From: Ereboglobus luteus
Lineage (GTDB): Bacteria; Verrucomicrobiota; Verrucomicrobiia; Opitutales; Opitutaceae
DNA: 64,000 bases
NCBI RefSeq assembly: GCF_003096195.1
Contig: NZ_CP023004.1
Span: forward strand, 4,072,501 to 4,136,500
Direction of reading: 5' to 3'
Under the pieces are notes generated by a model. The model ran no database searches, was not told the origin of the DNA, and worked only from the letters and a program-made list of their open reading frames with translations. How positions within the stretch are numbered: the stretch's first letter is position 1; each line of letters begins with the position of its first letter. Position numbers and translations under genes: made by a program. Positions 17,839 through 26,206 of this stretch are shown here, in pieces.

Positions 17839-18357
17839 TCACGCGGCGGGCACGATTTCGACACTCGTGAGTCCGATGCGGTCGATGGGCGTGCTGCGCT
17901 CGCCGGTGGGCTGCGTCGGAACGGTGGCGATGCGCTCGAGCACATCGTCGCCGGCGATGAGTTCGCCAAAGGCGGTGTATTGCTTGTCGAGGAAACGCGC
18001 GTCACCGTGGCAGATGAAGAACTGGCTGCCTGCGGAGTCGGGATGCTGCGAGCGGGCCATCGAGATGACACCGCGCACGTGCGGCTTGGCGTTAAACTCG
18101 GCCTTGATCTGGTAGCCGGGGCCGCCCGTGCCGGGCAGTCCGCTTTCGCCGTCCTTGGTATTGGGGCAGCCGCCCTGGATCATAAAGCCCTTGATGATGC
18201 GGTGAAACGCGGTGCCGTTGTAAAAACCCTCGCGCGCGAGTTTCTTGAAATTCTCCACGGTCTTGGGCGCGACGTCGGGCCAAAACTTGATGGTCATGTC
18301 GCCGTAGGAGGTTTTCAGGATCGCGTGTTCTTCGGGTGCTGTGTTGGTGGTGCTCAT
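17839..18357 (-). CDS. Peptidyl-prolyl cis-trans isomerase, cyclophilin type
   Basis: The 172-residue single-domain cyclophilin catalyses proline isomerisation during protein folding. Motifs include FHRIIKGFMIQGG with the catalytic Arg, GVISMARS, and GSQFFICHGD. No signal peptide follows the chosen ATG (MSTTNTAPEEH), so it should be cytoplasmic. An upstream extension of the frame reads through a tandem-repeat leader and is not considered coding. That leader (18361-18401) is rich in degenerate CTTCAG units similar to those before thrS. Confidence 0.94.
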   Translation of the reverse strand: MSTTNTAPEEHAILKTSYGDMTIKFWPDVAPKTVENFKKLAREGFYNGTAFHRIIKGFMIQGGCPNTKDGESGLPGTGGPGYQIKAEFNAKPHVRGVISMARSQHPDSAGSQFFICHGDARFLDKQYTAFGELIAGDDVLERIATVPTQPTGERSTPIDRIGLTSVEIVPAA

Positions 18358-18360
18358 GTG

Positions 18361-18401
18361 TAAAAGGCCGAGAGACTGAAGGACAGAAGGGCTGAAAGGG
18401 A
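18361..18401. repeat. Degenerate CTTCAG-type tandem repeat in the cyclophilin leader
   Basis: On the minus strand the leader reads as successive ctttcagccc, ttctgtcc, ttcagtctc units directly before the start codon. The same motif appears before thrS (57062-57105) and as a perfect tandem array inside the E1 dehydrogenase gene (23507-23538). Its function is unknown. Confidence 0.55.
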
Positions 18402-18512
18402 AGCAGAAACGGACGGTCAAAATTGATGGAGGTTTGAAAATAAAAATGAACACCGGCTGGAGATTTTGTTGAATGCGGGGCGCGCAGGTTGTTTCCTAGG
18501 AGCCATCCCGAA

Positions 18513-19952
18513 ATGTATTTGTTTTTAACAGGCCTGCTCGTCGGTGCGTTCGCAGCATTTTTGTTTTATTGCCGCGCGCGCCGCGGCGCCGCGCCCGCCG
18601 AGGACGACCGGCAGGTGGTTTCGCAGGAAACGCAAATCGTGGTGGATTTCATGCACCACATGGCGGAGGCGATGGCGGACAATCCCCGCCGCGAGGCGCT
18701 CTATCAGCGCATCGTGCACGCGTCGATTTTGTGCACGGGCGCGCTCAGCGCGTGCATATTTGAAAAGACCGCGGGCAACATGATGCGCGGCGTGGCGGTG
18801 GAGGGGCTATTCCCGCCGCACAAGCCGCTGCCGGACTCGGGCCGGGCGGGAATCATTTCGCGGGCGAAGTTCATCGAGCAGGTTTTGAAGTCGGAAACAT
18901 TTCCCGTCGGCGATGGCGTGGTGGGAAACGTGGCGCAGACCGGCAAGGGGGAGTTGATTCCCGATGCGAAGGCCGACCCGCGCGTGGTCCGGCATTACGA
19001 CCCGGCGCTTGAGGTGCGCTCGATCATCGCCGTGCCGGTGACATTTGGAAAACGGTTTTTCGGCGTGCTCGCAGTGACCAACCCGGCGGGCAGCCATCCG
19101 TTCACGCAAACGGATTTTTCACTGGTGCAATCGCTCGCCGAGCAGGCGGCGATCGCGTTGCACACGGTCGATTTCATCAACTTCCAACTGGAGAAAAAGC
19201 AGCTCGACATGGATCTCTCGCTCGCGAGCAACATCCAGCAAATGCTGCTGCCGCACGGGGTGCCGCAGATCGATGGGTTCGACATCGACACGCGTTACTC
19301 GCCCGCGCAAAAAGTGGGCGGCGATTTTTACGACTTGTTTGTGCTGTCCGAAACGAAGCTCGGCGTGGCGGTGGGCGATGTTTCGGGCAAGGGCGTCGCG
19401 GCATCGCTGCTGATGGCGATTTGCCGCACCAACCTGCGCCAGATCGCGCCGCGGTTCGAGTCGCCCGCGCGCGTGCTCGTGGAGCTCAACCACGTGCTGT
19501 CCGAGGACATCCAGCAGGGGCTCTACATCACGATGGTGTTTGCGATCATCGACACGGAATACAACGAGGTTACGTTTGCGCGCGCGGGGCACGAGCTGCC
19601 GTTTTTCGCGCGCGAGGATCGCGCGGACAAACACTTCAAGGGCGAGTTTATCGGCTCCGAGGGAATGCCCATCGGCATGGTGGAGGAGATGATTTTCGCC
19701 GAGATCATAAAGGACCGGCACGAACCGCTGATGCGCGGCGAGTCGCTCGTGCTCTACACCGACGGGATCACGGAAATGCCAAACGAGGACGGGAAGGAAT
19801 TTTCCGGCGCGCGGCTCATGGATGCCGTCCGCGCATCGCGCAAGGGCAGCGCGAAGGAAATCAACGACCACGTGCTCGAAAGCGTGTCGCGCTTTGCCGG
19901 CCCGGAAAAACAGCGCGACGATTACACGCTAGTAACGATCAAGCGCGTTTGA
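18513..19952 (+). CDS. GAF domain-containing PP2C-type (SpoIIE/RsbU-like) serine phosphatase
   Basis: The 479-residue protein has one N-terminal transmembrane helix (residues 2-18), a GAF sensor domain (about 45-215) and a C-terminal SpoIIE-type phosphatase domain. The latter has LASNIQQMLLP, the metal Asp in KVGGDFYD, GDVSGKGVAASLLMA, and LYTDGITEMPN. Such enzymes usually dephosphorylate anti-sigma-factor antagonists in partner-switching stress control. A TAGGAG Shine-Dalgarno sequence ten bases ahead supports this ATG over an upstream TTG. No partner kinase or antagonist is nearby. Confidence 0.9.
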   Translation: MYLFLTGLLVGAFAAFLFYCRARRGAAPAEDDRQVVSQETQIVVDFMHHMAEAMADNPRREALYQRIVHASILCTGALSACIFEKTAGNMMRGVAVEGLFPPHKPLPDSGRAGIISRAKFIEQVLKSETFPVGDGVVGNVAQTGKGELIPDAKADPRVVRHYDPALEVRSIIAVPVTFGKRFFGVLAVTNPAGSHPFTQTDFSLVQSLAEQAAIALHTVDFINFQLEKKQLDMDLSLASNIQQMLLPHGVPQIDGFDIDTRYSPAQKVGGDFYDLFVLSETKLGVAVGDVSGKGVAASLLMAICRTNLRQIAPRFESPARVLVELNHVLSEDIQQGLYITMVFAIIDTEYNEVTFARAGHELPFFAREDRADKHFKGEFIGSEGMPIGMVEEMIFAEIIKDRHEPLMRGESLVLYTDGITEMPNEDGKEFSGARLMDAVRASRKGSAKEINDHVLESVSRFAGPEKQRDDYTLVTIKRV

Positions 19953-20003
19953 GCCGCGCACATGGCGTCCCGTGCCAGCAGCGAACCCGCGGCGCAAAAC
20001 AAA

Positions 20004-21197
20004 TCACGGCAACGCCGCGGCGCCCGGAAAGCAGATGCGCTCCACGGCCTCGTTGAAGTCGGCCGCGCCTTGAAGAATCTCGATCTCGAGCCGCAGGTAA
20101 TAGATCGGCACGGGGCACGGCATGCCGGGATCGATGCGCACGGCGTCCTTCTCGGTGGTCACGATAAACTCCACTTTTTTCTCGATCGCCTCTTTGAAGA
20201 TCGATTCGAAATCCGATTTCTTAAACCGGTAATGGTCGAGAAACCGGCGCGTAAAAACAATCGATCCGCCGAGATCGCGAACAAACTTCTCGAAACTCTC
20301 CGGCACCGCGATTCCCGAAAACGTGCCCACTCGCTTGCCTTTCAGAAAATCAAGCGGCTGCTTCTCATCGGCTCCGGCGCCGAAGCGTTGCAAATATTGC
20401 GGGCGGTGCGCGCACTCGATAATGTCGGCGTGCGGATTGTGTTTTTTGATAAGCTCCTCCAGCTCCAGGTCGCGCTGGCCGTTGGACTTCGTGAGGAAAA
20501 CGTAGCTCGCGCGCTTGATGTGCTTGATCGGCTCGCGCAGGATTCCGCGCGGCAGCAGGTTGCCATTGCCGAACGGGTTGGTCTTGTCAACGAGCAGCAG
20601 GTTGAGCCGCCCCTTGAGCGGCAGGTATTGGAAACCGTCGTCGAGCACGAGCGTGTCGCAGCCGAATTTCTTGATCGCATACATGCCGGCCTTCACGCGG
20701 TTTTTGTCCACAAGCACGAGCACGCCCGGCAGGTTTCGCGCGAGCATGTAAGGCTCGTCGCCCGCGTGCTCCGAGTCGAGCAGCACGGTCTTGCCGTCGC
20801 TCACGATGCGCGGCGGCGGCTCCGCGGCGTGCGTGATCCAGTTGATCCACTTGCGCCAGAACGGGGGCGACTTGCTCTTGTAGCCGCGGCTGAGGATGGC
20901 GACCTTGCGCCCGCGATCGCGAAGCGCCGCGGCGAATTTTTCCACCACCGGCGTCTTGCCCGTGCCGCCCACCGTGAGGTTTCCCACCACGACGACGAGG
21001 CACCCGAGCGGCTGATCATGAAAAATGCGCCTCCGGTAAAGCCAGTAGCGCGCCTGCACAATCCCGCTGAACATAAACGACAGCACCTGCAAAAATCCCG
21101 CGAACAATGTCGCCGCCGTCCCCTCCGCGCGCCCGAAGATCACATCGATGGCGAAAGCTTCGAAGCTGCGGATTTTTCTTTGAAACCAGGAGGACAT
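20004..21197 (-). CDS. lpxK: Tetraacyldisaccharide 4'-kinase
   Basis: LpxK phosphorylates the lipid A disaccharide precursor at the inner membrane. The 397-residue protein has an N-terminal hydrophobic helix (about residues 28-48), the P-loop [24 protein letters not shown], the DEP motif in [10 protein letters not shown], and [11 protein letters not shown]. It is longer than the E. coli protein (328), mainly through inserts around residues 110 and 200. It proves an LPS-bearing outer membrane together with kdsC in this window. It is divergent from panD. Confidence 0.94.
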   Translation of the reverse strand: MSSWFQRKIRSFEAFAIDVIFGRAEGTAATLFAGFLQVLSFMFSGIVQARYWLYRRRIFHDQPLGCLVVVVGNLTVGGTGKTPVVEKFAAALRDRGRKVAILSRGYKSKSPPFWRKWINWITHAAEPPPRIVSDGKTVLLDSEHAGDEPYMLARNLPGVLVLVDKNRVKAGMYAIKKFGCDTLVLDDGFQYLPLKGRLNLLLVDKTNPFGNGNLLPRGILREPIKHIKRASYVFLTKSNGQRDLELEELIKKHNPHADIIECAHRPQYLQRFGAGADEKQPLDFLKGKRVGTFSGIAVPESFEKFVRDLGGSIVFTRRFLDHYRFKKSDFESIFKEAIEKKVEFIVTTEKDAVRIDPGMPCPVPIYYLRLEIEILQGAADFNEAVERICFPGAAALP

Positions 21198-21310
21198 TTG
21201 CGATGCGGGCTTTTACAAAAGGCGTGGATCGTTGCGGTTGGGATTGAGTATTGACGATGAGGGCGGTGTGGCGTTCGTTGACAGACTTCTATCACGAAGT
21301 TGATCCAACC

Positions 21311-21676
21311 ATGCAACTCAATCTCGTAAAATCCAAAATTCATCGTGCCGAAGTCACCGACATGAGCCTCAACTACGAGGGCAGCCTCGCCATCGACATC
21401 GAGCTCATGGAAATGGTGGGCCTGCGCCATTACGAAAAAATCCTCGTGAGCAACCTCGCCAACGGCGAACGCTTCGAAACCTACGCCATCGCCGCCCCCG
21501 CCGGCTCGCGCGTCTTCAGCCTCAACGGCGCGACCGCCCACCTCGGCAAGCGCGGCGACCTCATCACCATCATGAGCTTCGCCAACGTTGACGAAAAGGA
21601 GGCCGAGGGTTGGAAACCGCAAGTGCTCCTCCTCTCCGAGGCGAACAAGAAAATCGTGAAACTCTCTCACAAGTGA
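21311..21676 (+). CDS. panD: Aspartate 1-decarboxylase
   Basis: PanD decarboxylates aspartate to beta-alanine for pantothenate and coenzyme A. The zymogen cuts itself at Gly-Ser to form a pyruvoyl group, and the site is visible in [10 protein letters not shown] (Ser25-equivalent). The N-terminus [17 protein letters not shown] fits the family exactly, so this ATG was preferred over an upstream one in the same frame. The length of 121 residues is normal. The conserved Tyr/Thr set and [12 protein letters not shown] are present. It could be co-transcribed with the aminotransferase 95 bases downstream. Confidence 0.95.
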   Translation: MQLNLVKSKIHRAEVTDMSLNYEGSLAIDIELMEMVGLRHYEKILVSNLANGERFETYAIAAPAGSRVFSLNGATAHLGKRGDLITIMSFANVDEKEAEGWKPQVLLLSEANKKIVKLSHK

Positions 21677-21771
21677 CGCGCGGCGGCCTGAAAAACGCCA
21701 AGATTCAACCTAACGCACACCCGTGCAAAAAAAGTCCAATCAATCGAAAATCGAAAATCGAAATTTTCCTC

Positions 21772-22860
21772 ATGAGCTACAAACTCTTCATTCCCGGCCC
21801 GATCGCCGTCTCTGAAAAAACGCTCCGCGCCATGGCCCAGCCCATGATCGGACACCGCAGCGCCGACTTCGTCGCGCTCTTCAACGCCGTCCAGCCCGAA
21901 CTCCAGACGCTGATGTATACGAAGGACCCCGTTTACATCAGCACCAGCAGCTCGTGGGGCTGCATGGAAGGCGCGATTCGCAATGTCGTCAAAAAGAAGG
22001 TGCTCAACTGCATGAACGGCGCCTTTTCCGACAAATGGTTCGACGTCTCGAAACGCTGCGGCAAGGACGCAGGCGCGCTCAAAGTCGAGTGGGGCCAGCC
22101 CATCGAACCCGACGCGCTCCGCGCGGAACTCGCCACCGGCCAATACGACGCCGTCACCCTCATCCACAACGAAACCTCCTGCGGCTGCATGAGCGACCTG
22201 CCCGCGCTCATGGCCGTGCTGCGCGACTTCCCCGACGTCATCTCGATCGTCGACACCGTCAGCTCCTGCAGCGTCGTTCCGATCAAAAAGGACGAACTCG
22301 GCATCGACGTGCTCATCACCGGCTCGCAAAAAGCGCTCGCGCTCCCTCCCGGCCTCTCGCTCATGTCGGTCTCCAAGCGCGCGCTCGAACGCGCCGCCAC
22401 CGTCGAAAGCCGCGGCTACTATTTCGACTTCCTTGAATTCCAAGCCAACTGGGAAAAAGGCATGACGCCCAGCACGCCCGTCATCCCTCTCATCTACGCG
22501 CTCAAGTCGAAACTCGACGACATCAAGGCCGAGGGACTCGACGCCCGCCACGCCCGCCACGCGCAGCTCAACAAAATGGTGCGCGACTGGGGCTTTGCGA
22601 AAGGCTTCAAACTCTTCCCGAAGGAAGGCTACGGCTCGCTCTCGCTGAACTGCTTTGCCAACACGCTCAACTACGACATCGCCGCCCTGAACAAAATCCT
22701 CAAGGCCGAGCACAACCTCGTGATCGACGGCGGCTATGGAAAGCTGAAAGGCAAAACCTTCCGCATCTCGAACATGGGTGACGAAACCGTGGAAACGATC
22801 ACCTCGCTCATCGCCTCCCTCGACGCCGCGCTTGCGAAAACGCCGAAGCTCGCGGCGTAA
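21772..22860 (+). CDS. Class V PLP-dependent aminotransferase (alanine/serine-glyoxylate type)
   Basis: The 362-residue enzyme begins LFIPGPIAVSEKTLRAM, as in alanine-glyoxylate and serine-pyruvate aminotransferases. The PLP-binding lysine is in ITGSQKALALPPG, and VDTVSSC precedes it. HNETSCGCMSDL corresponds to the usual HxETSTG cofactor segment. The C-terminus FRISNMGDETVETI binds substrate carboxylate. The acceptor cannot be fixed from sequence; phosphoserine or serine-glyoxylate transamination is plausible. The leader carries a short tandem repeat (tcgaaaatcgaaaatcgaaa). A strong terminator follows. Confidence 0.87.
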   Translation: MSYKLFIPGPIAVSEKTLRAMAQPMIGHRSADFVALFNAVQPELQTLMYTKDPVYISTSSSWGCMEGAIRNVVKKKVLNCMNGAFSDKWFDVSKRCGKDAGALKVEWGQPIEPDALRAELATGQYDAVTLIHNETSCGCMSDLPALMAVLRDFPDVISIVDTVSSCSVVPIKKDELGIDVLITGSQKALALPPGLSLMSVSKRALERAATVESRGYYFDFLEFQANWEKGMTPSTPVIPLIYALKSKLDDIKAEGLDARHARHAQLNKMVRDWGFAKGFKLFPKEGYGSLSLNCFANTLNYDIAALNKILKAEHNLVIDGGYGKLKGKTFRISNMGDETVETITSLIASLDAALAKTPKLAA

Positions 22861-22886
22861 GCGCCAGCTTTCGAACACTCACGTAG

Positions 22887-22912
22887 GGGCGTCGCTTGCG
22901 ACGCCCTTTTTT
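22887..22912 (+). terminator. Intrinsic terminator of the aminotransferase gene
   Basis: A perfect 9-bp stem, gggcgtcgc / gcgacgccc, has a two-base loop and is followed by six T residues. The sequence also resembles the ends of the 101-bp repeat (gtaggggcg...cttgcg), so the terminator may be a captured repeat arm. Confidence 0.85.
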
Positions 22913-22977
22913 ACTTTCCATACCTCCGCAATGCTTTACACCCCAAGCGCCGCACTCAACACCACGCCATAACCAAA

Positions 22978-23385
22978 ATGACACCCGATCAGAAACACTG
23001 TATTAAAGAGGCGCATTTAGCATTGCCAGAAGGGTTTGGAGCCAAACCCGCAAGTGAGAGCGCACTTTGCGCATTTGAGAAAAAATTCGGGCCGATACCC
23101 GCTGATTATCGTTGGTATCTCGCAGAGTGCGGCGGCGGTGTTGTTCGTTCCGAGACATTGGACGATATCAAAGAGCTGACGAAGAGCCACAGAAAGTTCG
23201 AACGAGAAGCCGCAATGGACGGAGGATGGAAGAAGCGAGATGGTTTTCTTATCGGCTGGGACGGCAGCGGAAATCCCATAAGCATGGATACTGCGACCGG
23301 ACAGATCATGGTTGAAGACCATGATTTTGGTGGTGTTCACGTTTTAGCCGCATCGTTCGCTGACTTTTGTTTGGGAACAAAGTGA
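22978..23385 (+). CDS. SMI1/KNR4 (SUKH) family protein
   Basis: This 135-residue acidic, compact protein has the SUKH fold pattern: FEKKFGPIPADYRWYLAECGGG, then FLIGWDGSGNPISMD, and a C-terminal FADFCLG helix. SUKH proteins are common immunity partners of contact-dependent toxins, but many are solitary. No toxin gene is adjacent here. Base composition is clearly AT-richer than the neighbours, suggesting recent transfer. It sits between a terminator and the E1 dehydrogenase gene. Confidence 0.8.
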   Translation: MTPDQKHCIKEAHLALPEGFGAKPASESALCAFEKKFGPIPADYRWYLAECGGGVVRSETLDDIKELTKSHRKFEREAAMDGGWKKRDGFLIGWDGSGNPISMDTATGQIMVEDHDFGGVHVLAASFADFCLGTK

Positions 23386-23417
23386 AAACATAATCCGCGT
23401 AACGCTCACATTTTTCC

Positions 23418-25520
23418 ATGGCATCCACGACCAACTTTCCCGCACCGCCCGCCATCCTCAATGAGCGCGATCTCCGCGCAGCCGATTTCAGCGCGCCCGG
23501 TGCCGCCCCTTCAGCCCTTCAGCCCTTCAGCCCTTCAGCCCTTTCCTCCCCCGCCCTTCTTCGCATTTACGCGTGGATGCAACTCGCGCGCCTCACGGAC
23601 AACCGCATCCTTGACCTCTTCCGCCAGGGTTTGATCAAGGGCACCGTCACCGGAGGACAGGGACACGAAGGGCTCGTCGTGCCCCTTGCGCTGCTCGCCG
23701 ACAAAACAACCGATGTCATTTCCTTCACGCATCGCGGACTCGGCGGACATCTCATTTGGAGCCAGCATCTCTGCACGCACCTCAACCAGTATTTTGCAAA
23801 CTCCGAAAGCCCCACGCAGGCCCGCGAGGGAAACGTCCATCGCGGCGACCCGGCGAATCGCTCGCTCCCGATGGTCAGCCATCTCGGCGCGATGGCGTCC
23901 AATGTCACCGGTTGCACCGACGCGCAACGCCGCGCGGGGAAAAATGCCGTTGGCATCGCCATTTTCGGCGAGGGCGCGTCATCCACCGGCGACATTCACG
24001 AGACGCTCAACCTCGCCTCGCTGCTCAACATCCCCGTTCTTTTTGTCATCGAAAACAACCGCTACGCCTACTCGACACCCTACGAGGAGGAATGCGCGCC
24101 CGGCGCGGCCCTCTGGCAGCGCGCCGCTGGCTATGGCATCGAGGGCTTCGCGCTCGACGGCACAAATCCCGAACTCGCCGCCGCCACGCTTGCCGCCGCG
24201 CTCGAAAAAGTCCGCGCCACTTCGCGCCCCATGCTCGTTGAAGCCAGTGTCGTCCGCCTCCGCGGGCACGCCGCTTACGACACTTGCGATTATTATCCGC
24301 CCGGCGAGTCCGAGCGCATCGCCGCCGCCGATCCACTCCCGAAATTCCGCGCCCGCCTTGCAGGCGCGGGCCACGCCGCGCAACTCGACGCAATCGACGC
24401 CGAGCTCTCCGCCTATCTCGAAACCTGTGTCAAAATTTCGCTCACCGTGCCGCGTCCCGCCTCCGATGCCGCACCGATGCAACGCGACATTTTTGCCCCC
24501 GCCGCCGAACCGATGCCGTGGAAACCCGCCATCGAGCTTGCCGACAACTCACCCTTGACGATGGCGCAGGCCATCAACGCCGCTCTTCGCAAAATCCTCA
24601 CCGAACGTCCCGAGTCGCTCATACTAGGCCAGGACATCGGAACCTACGGCGGCCCGTTCAAAGTCACCGAGCATCTGTTGCGCGATTTCGGACGCCCCCG
24701 CGTCATGAACGTCCCGCTCGCCGAGAGCGCCTGCACCGGTTTCACAATCGGCCTCGCGCTCGGCGGACGCCGTCCAATCGAGGAGTTCCAGTTCGCCGAT
24801 TTTTCCACGGAGGCAGTCACCCAAATCACACAAAACGCCGCCACCTACCGCTTCCGCTCCGGCGCGCAAGTGCCGCTCGTTTTGCGATTCCCCTGCGGCG
24901 GCGGAATCACCCTGGGCTCCTTTCATTCGCAGGAACTCGAATCGCTGTTCACCGCATTCCCCGGCCTCAAGGCGCTCTACCCGAGCAATCCGCAGGATGC
25001 GTTCAACGCCATCCTCGCCGCCTACGAGGACAACAACCCCGTTCTCGTTTTCGAGCACAAGGGCCTCTACCGACGCGGCAAGTCGCCCATCACGTGGGAC
25101 TCGAATTACCGAGACATCTGGCAACCCGCGCATCTGCGCGCGGGCGACTTCGCCACTTTTGTTTCCTACGGCGAAATGACTCACATTGCAGCCGAGACCT
25201 GCGATTATTTCACCGCTGAATACGAGCGCAACCTCGACCTCTTCGACCTGCGCTGCCTCGCTCCGCTGAACCTCGATTCCATCCGAGAGTCACTCTCTCG
25301 CACGCACCGCCTGATCGTGTTGCACGAAGGCCGGCGCTCGCACGGTTTCGGCGCCGAGCTCGTGGCGCAGCTCACCGAGGAACTTTTCTTTTCGCTCGAA
25401 GCCCCGCCGCTGCGCATCGCATCGCTCGACATGCCGGTGCCCTTCGCCCCCGAACTCGAACACGTCTTCCGCCCCACAAAGGACAGCGTGATCGAAAAAA
25501 TCACCGCATGGATGGGTTGA
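23418..25520 (+). CDS. Thiamine-diphosphate dehydrogenase E1, alpha and beta subunits fused
   Basis: The 700-residue protein joins an alpha part (about residues 45-340) and a beta part (about 370-700) of a 2-oxo acid dehydrogenase E1. The TPP motif is FGEGASSTGD to ENNRYAYS. The beta part has LGQDIGTYGG, FQFADF, RFPCGGG and LRCLAPLN. Relatives act on branched-chain 2-oxo acids or acetoin and require E2 and E3, which are not in this window. The N-terminal 40 residues are low complexity and include a perfect (CCCTTCAG)4 array. The cofactor would come from ThiL. Confidence 0.9.
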   Translation: MASTTNFPAPPAILNERDLRAADFSAPGAAPSALQPFSPSALSSPALLRIYAWMQLARLTDNRILDLFRQGLIKGTVTGGQGHEGLVVPLALLADKTTDVISFTHRGLGGHLIWSQHLCTHLNQYFANSESPTQAREGNVHRGDPANRSLPMVSHLGAMASNVTGCTDAQRRAGKNAVGIAIFGEGASSTGDIHETLNLASLLNIPVLFVIENNRYAYSTPYEEECAPGAALWQRAAGYGIEGFALDGTNPELAAATLAAALEKVRATSRPMLVEASVVRLRGHAAYDTCDYYPPGESERIAAADPLPKFRARLAGAGHAAQLDAIDAELSAYLETCVKISLTVPRPASDAAPMQRDIFAPAAEPMPWKPAIELADNSPLTMAQAINAALRKILTERPESLILGQDIGTYGGPFKVTEHLLRDFGRPRVMNVPLAESACTGFTIGLALGGRRPIEEFQFADFSTEAVTQITQNAATYRFRSGAQVPLVLRFPCGGGITLGSFHSQELESLFTAFPGLKALYPSNPQDAFNAILAAYEDNNPVLVFEHKGLYRRGKSPITWDSNYRDIWQPAHLRAGDFATFVSYGEMTHIAAETCDYFTAEYERNLDLFDLRCLAPLNLDSIRESLSRTHRLIVLHEGRRSHGFGAELVAQLTEELFFSLEAPPLRIASLDMPVPFAPELEHVFRPTKDSVIEKITAWMG
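23507..23538 (+). repeat. Perfect (CCCTTCAG)4 tandem repeat within a coding region
   Basis: Four exact 8-bp units lie in the N-terminal codons of the E1 dehydrogenase gene, followed by a partial unit. Because eight is not a multiple of three, gain or loss of one unit would shift the frame and switch the protein off. Slippage is an inference; only one state is visible. Confidence 0.85.
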
Positions 25521-25663
25521 GTCGATTTTGGATTTTTGGATTTCGCAAATGCCGTGTTTTCCAAAAAACATACAACGCACATTCAGCACTCCCATCCGTC
25601 CCATCTGCCTCATAAAAAATCTCATCGAAAAATCGCCGCGCGCAAACAACATCCTCTTTTCCC

Positions 25664-26188
25664 ATGCCTACAAAAAAATCCAAAAAAACAAAATCCCAAA
25701 TCAGCGCCGCGCAGTGGCGTAAAATTCGGCTCTTCGCCATGGATGTCGACGGCATCCTCACCGATGGCTCGCTCATCGTCTCAAGCGACGGCACCGAGTC
25801 GAAAACCTTCAGCATCCTCGACGGTGCCGGCCTCATTTACCTCGGCTGGGCCGGCATCACCACCGCATGGCTCTCGGGCCGCAAATCCGGCGCGACAACC
25901 GTCCGAGCCAAGGACCTGAAAATCCCGTATGTCGTCCAGGGCCAGGACGACAAACTCGCCGAACTTAAAAAACTCGCCGCCAAGCTCAAGCTCACCGCCG
26001 ACCAGATTGTTTACATGGGCGATGACGCCATCGACGCGCCCGCGATAAAATGGGCCGGCATCGGCATCAGCGTCTCCAACGCCCAGCCCCCCGCGCTCGC
26101 CGCGGCGGACATCATCACCAAAAAAGCCGCGGGCGCGGGCGCCGTCCGGGAAATCTGCAACTGCATCCTCGCCGCCCACGGGAAATAG
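25664..26188 (+). CDS. kdsC: 3-deoxy-D-manno-octulosonate 8-phosphate phosphatase (HAD family)
   Basis: KdsC releases Kdo from Kdo-8-phosphate for the LPS core. The 174-residue protein is the small C0-type HAD phosphatase: FAMDVDGILTDGSL holds the nucleophile and acid/base Asp residues, AWLSGRKSGAT has the Ser/Arg signature, and VYMGDDAIDAPA binds magnesium. The C-terminus VREICNCILAAHGK is typical. Eighteen bases separate it from the LptA-like gene, and the pairing kdsC-lptC/lptA is a known order in other Gram-negatives, which supports an LPS role for both. Confidence 0.93.
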   Translation: MPTKKSKKTKSQISAAQWRKIRLFAMDVDGILTDGSLIVSSDGTESKTFSILDGAGLIYLGWAGITTAWLSGRKSGATTVRAKDLKIPYVVQGQDDKLAELKKLAAKLKLTADQIVYMGDDAIDAPAIKWAGIGISVSNAQPPALAAADIITKKAAGAGAVREICNCILAAHGK

Positions 26189-26206
26189 TTTTCCGAAACA
26201 ACGCGC

